DNA from: Piromyces finnis
Taxonomy: Eukaryota; Neocallimastigomycota; Neocallimastigomycetes; Neocallimastigales; Neocallimastigaceae
NCBI GenBank assembly: GCA_002104945.1
Contig: MCFH01000010.1
Coordinates: 62,001-126,000, forward strand
Direction: 5' to 3'
DNA length: 64,000 nucleotides
The translations under genes and the position numbers were made by a program. The first letter of the stretch is position 1. Each line of letters begins with the position of its first letter. Below are positions 56,653-64,000 of this stretch, one piece after another. Under the pieces are notes generated by a model. The model saw nothing but the letters and a program-made list of their open reading frames with translations, was not told where the DNA came from and ran no database searches.

Positions 56653-57867
56653 TTATTTAAAAAATATTAAATTACTTAATTGTTCTAAATGTACAGTTGC
56701 ATGATAGAGTAGGGATAAAACTAAAATAGCAGATAGATATGTAATGATTATAATTTTTATAAAAATGAAAATAAATCGAAAAAATCTATATAAAAAAGAT
56801 TTTTTATTAATTATATTGTTTTTGTTGTTGACACCTTTTTGCTTTAAATCCATTTCTATATTTTTACTTCTATTTAATAAATTACATTTTGGGTTTTTTA
56901 TAGATTTTAAATTTGAATTTCTATTTAACAGATTAATATATTTATTTTTAACAATTTTATTACTGTCTTTTCGAAATTCAGCTTGATTAGCTTTACTATT
57001 ATGTGATCTTTTTTTTATTTTTTTAACTTCTCTCGAAGTATTATTAAACAAGAAATCATGGTTTATCATAGGTTTTTTTAAATTATTTTTGATTTTATCG
57101 ATTTTATAATCATTATTTTCTAGAATATTATCACTGTTTTCTTTTGAAGTATAGGATAATTTGATAGCTGAAATAATTTTATCACGTAGAAATATTAATT
57201 CATCTAAATTACCTTCAATTATATAGGAGTTATTATTTCCACAATATACATAACAATTATTATGAATTTTATGTTTTATTCTATTTTTACTATTAAAAAT
57301 AGCATTATTATCTTCAAAGCTATCGGATGTACAGATTACCAAATATTTTGTTGAAGAAAATGATTTAAAATCATATAAGATATTAAATAATGTACATAAA
57401 AGACATTGTATAATTAAAAATTTTAATGGAATATTTTTAAAAAATTTCCATAATATTACTGAAAAAACACAACCAAAAAATAAGCCTCTTAAAAATGCTT
57501 TAAATATTATATCTTCAAAAGAGCATCGTTGGGAAAAGTAATTATTATTAGTATCTGAATGTTCATTTTGGTCATTTTTATTTTTTACTAAAATAAAATT
57601 TAAAGGTCTAAATAATGATGAAGTAAAAATTGGTCTGGTTTTTATTTTAATAGATGCTATATATTTAGTAGATATTATTGTATTACTAATTTCATTAGGT
57701 TTTAAGATAAAAAGCCAATAATACCACCAAGGTTTAAAAGCATATATCATAATTATTCTTAAATTAGTAACCATTACAATATTAAAATGTAGATTCACTA
57801 ATCCTTTAGTATTACTATACCGATAAATGAGTTTTTCATCTTTAATTAGTTTTACGTTAGGCTTCAT
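56653..57867 (-). CDS. Unidentified membrane protein with PH-like N-terminal domain, 404 aa
   Basis: Intronless from ATG at 57867. The first ~95 residues look like a small beta-rich PH/GRAM-like domain: DEKLIYRYSNTKGLVNLHF, VMVTNLRIIMIYAF, STKYIASIKIKTRP; this start with a promoter-like D-E-x-L-I and V-T-N-x-R is typical of lipid-binding bacterial-PH/GRAM modules. Two hydrophobic helices follow (LRGLFFGCVFSVILWKFF and PLKFLIIQCLLCTLFNIL), then a polar, Asn/Lys-rich segment of ~170 residues with one more small beta region (NNSYIIEGNLDELIFLRDKI), and a C-terminal helix FFRFIFIFIKIIIITYLSAI plus LVLSLLYHA. The family is not recognised. Being intronless in this intron-rich window is notable. Confidence 0.65.
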   Translation of the reverse strand: MKPNVKLIKDEKLIYRYSNTKGLVNLHFNIVMVTNLRIIMIYAFKPWWYYWLFILKPNEISNTIISTKYIASIKIKTRPIFTSSLFRPLNFILVKNKNDQNEHSDTNNNYFSQRCSFEDIIFKAFLRGLFFGCVFSVILWKFFKNIPLKFLIIQCLLCTLFNILYDFKSFSSTKYLVICTSDSFEDNNAIFNSKNRIKHKIHNNCYVYCGNNNSYIIEGNLDELIFLRDKIISAIKLSYTSKENSDNILENNDYKIDKIKNNLKKPMINHDFLFNNTSREVKKIKKRSHNSKANQAEFRKDSNKIVKNKYINLLNRNSNLKSIKNPKCNLLNRSKNIEMDLKQKGVNNKNNIINKKSFLYRFFRFIFIFIKIIIITYLSAILVLSLLYHATVHLEQLSNLIFFK

Positions 57868-58185
57868 ACTAAATACTTAAATACTACGATTTTATTTGTT
57901 TGTTTAAATATAATATTTAATGTTTACTTTTTATTGCTTCGTTTTGACATTAAATATTGAAATTGAAATAATATTTTTTTATATATTTTATATATATATT
58001 TATATAGTTTAAATATTTCAACCTTTTTATATCAAGTTTTTTTTTTAAATAATAACATAAGCATATAAGCAATTTATTAATGAAATGTTTTTCCTAATAC
58101 AATAAATTTTAAAAATTTTAAAATTAAATTTCTTTTTGTGATATTAATTATTTTTATAGCGTTTATAAAGTTATTAAATAAAAAT

Positions 58186-58251
58186 TATACAGAAATAAAT
58201 TTTTAATGATTAAAAAAAAATATATACAGAAATAAATTTTTAATGATTAAA
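58186..58251. repeat. Direct repeat, 29 bp x 2
   Basis: Two copies of TATACAGAAATAAATTTTTA... (29 bp, ending GATTAAA) at 58186-58214 and 58223-58251, apparently identical, separated by 8 bases of A/T. Confidence 0.85.
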
Positions 58252-58995
58252 GTTTACATAAATTAAAAATAATAATTATTATTATTATTATATAAAGATT
58301 AAAGTTCTTTTTTTAATATTTTTATTAGTTAACCTACTTAAGAAACTACAAAGCAACAACAGTTTAATATTATGAATTACTCATTTTAATTTTTAATAAA
58401 ATAATATTATTAGCAATCCATTTCATATTTTGTTCTATTGTTTTTATTTTTTGATACCTTTTTATATAATCAAATTCATGTTTTGTTATAACAAATAATT
58501 GTTAAAGCTTGCGTTACATATATATTGCATAAGAATATAATGTCAAAAAAAAATATTTACATATTTACTCATATTCATCAATAATACCCTATTTTTTATT
58601 CATACAAAACGATTCATATAAAACATGAATTCATTACTCATATTATTACCTTTTTTTATATTTATTGTGAATAAAAAAAAAAAATACATAAAGTAAAAAT
58701 CAATATAAAACTTTGTACCTATTTTTATATTTAAAACAAAAAAACTAGCGTATAAATTTATATTTGTTATTAATATTATTATTAAATGGAACGACTAATA
58801 ACTTTAATATTATTTTTCATTAATTATATTTTAGATAAATAATAAACTTTGATCAATAGTTTTTATAAAAAATAAAAAATAAAAAATAAATATTCAGAAT
58901 AGTAATTTATGTAGGGTTAGTTATCTTTTAGAAATTTTTTATATAAAATTTCTAGTTAAAAAAAAATATATTTATTTCTATAGGTCTTAAAATAT

Positions 58996-59075
58996 AATTA
59001 AAAGTCTAATTATAGAGATTTAAAAAGAAAAATAATTAAAAGCCTAACTATAGAGATTAAAAAAGAAAAATAATT
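58996..59075. repeat. Direct repeat, ~37 bp x 2
   Basis: Two near-identical units beginning AATTAAAAGTCTAATTATAG and AATTAAAAGCCTAACTATAG, each continuing AGATT..AAAAAGAAAAAT, with a few substitutions and indels. Confidence 0.85.
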
Positions 59076-59455
59076 AAATACTTGATATATTCAAGACTAT
59101 TAATAAACGTAAATATATATACTATTTAAATCAAGGAATAACAAGAATTTGTATTTATTATATCTTAAATTCTCATTTATCATTAATTAATAAAGTTGAA
59201 TACAAGGAATAATTATTATAAACCAAATATTATAATAGGATATCACAATAAAATTATATAAAAATTCTTATTTTCCTTTAATTATGTTATTTTAGTTAAT
59301 TGGTTATTTCTATATCTATTTTTATTTTGTACATATAATTATTAATCAAAATCTATTTATTAGATTAGGTTATTAAATATTGTTATTCAATAATTATTTC
59401 AAGTATATTAAGAATATATAAAAAAATCTATTATTCATGTAATATAAGTGAATAT

Positions 59456-59599
59456 TATATAAATGGAAAAAAAAACCATTTAAAATTGTTATGAAGCTAC
59501 ACATATATAAATGGAAAAAAAACCCTTTAAAATTGTTATGAAGCTACACATATATAAATGGAAAAAAAACCCTTTAAAATTGTTATGAAGCTACACATA
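59456..59599. repeat. Minisatellite, 47-48 bp x 3
   Basis: Three head-to-tail copies starting at 59456, 59504 and 59551. Each reads TATATAAATGG, an A run, CCCTTTAAAATTGTTATG, AAGCTACACA. Copies 2 and 3 appear identical; copy 1 differs by one extra A and CCATTT for CCCTTT. Confidence 0.95.
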
Positions 59600-59743
59600 A
59601 GCACATAAATACACAAAAAATAAATTAATGTAAATGAACAATTAATCAATTATTATTAATTTAAAAAAAATTAATTAAATTAAATATAAACTTTATATTA
59701 AGTGAAAATGAAGAAAAAAAAAAATTAGAATATTTTTATTTTT

Positions 59744-59826
59744 TTGTATTTCTAGTTTTATGTAAAAAAACATTAAATTTTAGTTTGTATTTCTAGTTTT
59801 ATGTAAAAAAAACATTAAATTCTAGT
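59744..59826. repeat. Direct repeat, ~41 bp x 2
   Basis: Two adjacent units of TTGTATTTCTAGTTTTATG followed by an A run, CATTAAATTYTAGTT, differing by one A and one T/C. Confidence 0.9.
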
Positions 59827-60882
59827 TCATAAGTTTATAATAAATTATTGATATTTATTGATATTGATAATATTACTATAATATAATATAGAATGCTTAG
59901 ATAAGTGTTTAACTTTTTTAAAGATAAATATATAGAAAAAGTAATATATAATATAGTAAAATCGAAAATTAATTTTTTATTTTTATAAACTGTTAACTTC
60001 AAAAACAATTAAAGTATACAAATGATATAATATAGGAAATTTCATAGGATTGAATTTTATATCAATAAGTAATACTTATTGATTTATCGTATGTTAAATT
60101 TTGTATATACCTTTCAATATCTTATAATGAACCATTTAATAAACTTGTATTTAATAAAATATTCTATTTACCAATTCTGTAGTAATAAATAATTTTATGA
60201 TTTATATTGAATAAATTTTATTTATTGTAAACTAATAGATTAATAGGAAAGTTCATTATAAAATAAATAAATAGAATTTATTTATACTTCCTTAAAGTTA
60301 TATAAGTTTTTTAATTTAAACTAGTATTATATTAGTTTCAGTAACTTTTAATTGATTAAATTATTATGGAACCAATATTGCAATAGTTTTTTTTTTAAGT
60401 TTTGATTCCTATATATAAAAAAATTTAATTAGTAATTAATTTTTTTTTCATTTAATATTAATCATTCATTATTTAATATAAATTTTAAAATATATTAATT
60501 TTTTTTTTCAATTTAAATTATTTTTTTAAATTAAAAATTTAATTTTTTCTTTTTTCAGGTTTATTAATTTTTATATTATAAATTTCTAAAAGCAATATAT
60601 TAGAATATAATGAATTTCAATTGATTTATAATGAATGATTTTTTCAAAAAAAGTTAAAAATAATAAATTTTAAATAATAATTAAATTAAAAATTTTTAAT
60701 TATATGGAAATGATGTTGCAATGTAAATGTTATTTTTTTTTTTAATTCAATATGACAATAGAAAAAAACTTTACATATGAACGAAGGAAAAATTAAAAGA
60801 ATGAATTTTATTTAATTGTATTAGTAACATCAAATATTTATTATTAAACTATCATTAATTAATTAATAACAATAACAACAAC

Positions 60883-60913
<31 letters not shown>

Positions 60914-62275
60914 ATATTATTATTACTATTACATAGCTATTGTGTGTGTGTATTTTTTTTTCCACTATTAATATTTTGAAATTAAAGATACATTATTAAT
61001 TTTACTTTTTTATTTATTTATTAACTTTATCTTTTAATTATCATCTCATAATTAATTTTAAATTTTTTATATTTAATTTTTTTTTTTTTTTTTTAAAAAA
61101 AAACTTTTGTCCTTTTTTTTTTATTTTTATTTTTATCAAATCATTTTCATTTGTAATTTTCATTTTATAAATTTAATTGAGAAATTCAAATTGTAATAAA
61201 TCATTTATTGTTAAAGATCAATCTGTTTCCGTTTGATTCATTGATATCTATTTTATTGAAATAAGAAAAATATAGTAACGAATGGTATTCTAACGGAGTT
61301 ATAAAATTAATTAAATAATAAAAAATATTTATAAAAATAAAAATTTATATATCATTTTTTATCAGAATACATAATTTATTCAATTTCTTTAATTTTATAA
61401 GTGGGTATTTTAACAATCATACATTTATATTTCTTATTAAAGAAATGTTTAATAATGTTAAATTTCATGAAAATATATTAATATTAAGAGAAAAGTTTAC
61501 AACAATTGTATTGTATTTATAAATACACTATACTTATTTATATCTTTATAATTGAACATTTAATATACTTCACATAACAAAAGAAAGTATTTACTAAATA
61601 TACCATTAATAAATTAACAAAAAGTAATTAAATACACAATACGCTTGCGATATTGAATAAAAAATAACATATTGCTTAAATAAATGTATTATATTTAACA
61701 TTAAAAAAAAAAAAACTATAACATTGGATATTTTAATATATATTCAAATTCAATTGTAGTAATTCAATCCATATATAATTTAAATTATAACATTGATGAT
61801 AAATTTTAATAAATGTAAGTAAATATTTAAATATGTAAATATATAAATTAATGTAATTTTAATAATATTATGTAATAAAAAATATATATAAAATTAATAT
61901 ATATAAATATATAAAATAAAGATTTTTTTTAATTATGGATATAAATAACTTTTTTTTTTTAACTTTTTCTTTCTTTTTTCTTTTTCTTTTTCCTTTTTCT
62001 TTTTTTTTTTTTTTTTTCTTTTTATCATTTTTAATATTATTTATTGACGAAAAATAAAATATATAGAATATTAGACAGGACATTATAATAATTTCGTAAT
62101 AGCAAAAAAAGTCAATTTCAAATTCAATTATCATTATTATCATTTTTAATATAATTCTTTGAATTTCAATAAAATTGATATTACAAATAAAAATAAAGAA
62201 TAAATATATTACTTTTGTGAAAAAAATATATTGATAATTATAAAAGAATAAAAAAAATTTGTAATATTAAATATC

Positions 62276-64000
62276 ATGAGAATGAGTGGACAAAATAAAC
62301 GGGATTATGATGTTATGATGGATAATATAGGGTGGGTAAAAATTTAATATTTAATATATATATATATATTTTCTCTTTCTTTTACAAAGGATAGTACTAA
62401 AAAATAAGATTATATTAAAAAAAATTAATGTTAATTATTTTTATACAATTATTATTTTATATGCTATAGTTGTTACAGCCCGATAGATCATAATGATGAT
62501 GCTGAAACTAATATTAAGAAAACAAAAAATCCAAAAGATAAGAACATACAAGTATGTAACATATTATACAATAAAAAAGTTTTTTTTTTTTTTAAATTTT
62601 AATTTTAAAGTGAAGCATTGTGTTAACAAACCTTTTAAAAAATCTTATAAAGGTATTAAGTCCTCCAAATAGTGAACCAGTTTCTAGTTGTACAATAATA
62701 AACTCTGGAAGCAATACTAATAGTAGTAGTAGTAGCAGTAATAGTTCACATAATCATTCGTTAAATGAAAATGAAGATGATAAAATAGTTGTTAATGATA
62801 CTGATAATAATAAAGAATTTAATAATAAAATAAAGAAAGATAATGAAAATGAATCAAGTATATTAAATATAGATAACGAAAATAATGTAAAAGAAGCAGA
62901 TACCATTGAAAAAGAAAATTCATTTAAAAATGAAGAAACAGAAACAGAAACCTCTAAATCACATAAATCAGATAATAAATTAACAGATATAAAAAAAGAG
63001 GATTCTGATTTACCTCTAGAACATATAAAAATATGTACTCAAATTATAAGGAATATTAAACGACATCACGATTCAGGACCATTTTTAAAACCAGTTGACC
63101 CAGTTGCTCTTGGTATACCAGATTATTTTTCAATTATACACCATCCTATGGATATTTCTACTATCGAAAGTAAATTGAAATCACTAGCTTATCAAACAAT
63201 TGATGAATTTATTGATGATTTTTCTTTAATGTTTAAAAATTGTTATGAATACAATGGAACACAACAACCTGTATCACTAATGGCAAAAAATCTAGAAATT
63301 TCATTTAATAATCATTTAAATCATTATTATCATGAAGTAGGTCTTTTTTTTTAAAGTTCTAAAAAAAATATAATATTTATTGAAAAAGAAATTAAAAAGT
63401 AATTAAAATGGAAAATTAACTTTTTTTTTAAAATTATTAAAATGAAAATGCATTTTATAGATAAATAATTCATCAGAAGAATCTTCACAAAGAGAAATTT
63501 TAAATACAAATATCAAGGTATTTATTTATGAACTTTACTATGATTTTTTTATATTAAATTCACATTTTATATTGTATAAACACATAACATATATTAATTT
63601 TTTTATTCTTATTAACAGGATAATTCATTGAATGATAATACTGATAATACAGCAAAAAAAGCAGAAAAAACAGGAGGAAAAACAACATCAAAAAGAAGAA
63701 CAAATAATAGTAGTTTTTATAGTTATTTATATAAAAAAAGTAGTAGTCGTCTAATGAAATCAACAGGAGAAATGGTTGTTTGTAAAGATGTAATTAATGA
63801 AATATTAAAAAAACGTTATGAACACATAAGCTATCCATTTCTTCATCCAGTAGATCCTGTTGCTTTAAATATTCCAGATTATCCACTTATTATTAAAACA
63901 CCAATGGATATATCGACTATACAAGAAAAATTAGATTCTGGAATTTACTTAAAAAAGAAAGAGTTTGAAGAAGATTTTAGACTCATTTTTAAAAATTGTT
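62276..64000 (+). CDS. BET-family double-bromodomain protein (3' truncated by window)
   Basis: Exons 62276-62331, 62470-62551, 62653-63336, 63461-63517 and 63619 to the window edge. A ~165-residue Ser/Asn/acidic N-terminus precedes bromodomain 1 (about 168-270) with PVDPVALGIPDYFSIIHHPM, the DISTIESKL helix and the acetyl-lysine Asn in FKNCYEYN. A Lys/Ser linker leads into bromodomain 2 (from about 346) with HPVDPVALNIPDYPLIIKTP, MDISTIQEKL and FKNC at the edge. Two bromodomains with PVDPVAL plus NxPDY motifs define BET proteins (Bdf1/Brd2-4), which read acetylated H4 and recruit TFIID or elongation factors. The ET domain would lie beyond 64000. Exon 3 is taken to start at 62653 because upstream frames contain stops. 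Confidence 0.93.

Larger units (their letters stand above)
57868..62275. other. 4.4 kb gene desert with short tandem duplications
   Basis: The longest gene-free stretch in the window, divergent between the PH-like gene and the BET gene. It contains four separate direct duplications (listed), an 11-bp-arm palindrome at 60061-60083, and T/C tracts at 61926-62020. No ORF with coding character, RNA gene or transposon ends were recognised. Confidence 0.6.

Noticed and set aside
61868-62143. Minus-strand 91-codon frame with a poly-Lys core
   Set aside because: It is the complement of a T/C tract; composition is low complexity and it has no splice or family support.
62620-62652. Extending BET exon 3 upstream to 62620
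   Set aside because: Preceding bases bring a TGA or a wrong phase after the available acceptors; the AAAG acceptor before 62653 joins exon 2 in phase 0.
1-64000. CRISPR arrays, insertion sequences, bacterial operons
   Set aside because: Spliced eukaryotic genes throughout; no spaced identical repeats with unique spacers, no transposase or terminal inverted repeats recognised.

Overview
The window is extremely AT-rich DNA from an intron-dense nuclear genome. Nearly every gene is cut by short GT..AG introns (mostly 50-150 nt). The genes include ones restricted to flagellated eukaryotes (a SPAG17/PF6 central-pair protein and BBS1), fungal-type housekeeping genes and a CE4-type polysaccharide-deacetylase-like protein. 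Inference: a flagellated early-diverging fungus, most likely an anaerobic gut fungus (Neocallimastigomycota), whose genomes are known for GC contents below 20 %. A Pam16 import-motor subunit would then serve the hydrogenosome. Exon structures below were built by hand by following reading frame, GT/AG signals and intron phase; totals close in frame unless stated.

Layout. 0-7 kb: 5' end of a membrane-protein gene (-), an ankyrin-repeat protein (+), a 65-codon ORF (-), ENY2/Sus1 (+) and an organelle-targeted-looking fungal protein (+). 7-17 kb, minus strand: a 21-exon diaphanous-type formin and a rhodanese/dual-specificity phosphatase. 17-24 kb: SPAG17 (+). 24-27 kb: an unidentified multi-pass membrane protein (-). 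27-32 kb: eIF3k (+), VMA21 (+), Pam16 (-), dynein light chain roadblock (-). 32-38 kb: an anchorless cytochrome-P450-reductase-like diflavin reductase (+) and a CE4-like membrane-anchored protein with lost metal ligands (-). 40-49 kb: a 43-residue beta-thymosin (+), BBS1 (+), a TMEM41/VTT-domain protein (-) and a PPIL3-type cyclophilin (+). 51-58 kb: a large protein ending in a TEAD-type YAP-binding domain (+), a G-patch protein (+), and a PH-like/TM protein (-). 58-62.3 kb is a gene desert with several small tandem duplications. The window ends inside a BET double-bromodomain gene (+).

Functionally the genes do not form a cluster; they are ordinary eukaryotic neighbours. Themes that recur are actin control (formin and beta-thymosin), the flagellum (SPAG17, BBS1, roadblock) and chromatin/transcription (ENY2, BET, TEAD-like). 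The most unusual items are the stand-alone beta-thymosin, the TEAD YAP-binding domain without a recognisable TEA domain, the reductase without a membrane anchor, the degenerate CE4 protein, and an exon architecture that includes start-codon-only exons and repeated 13-nt microexons. No tRNA, rRNA, CRISPR array or recognisable transposon was found.
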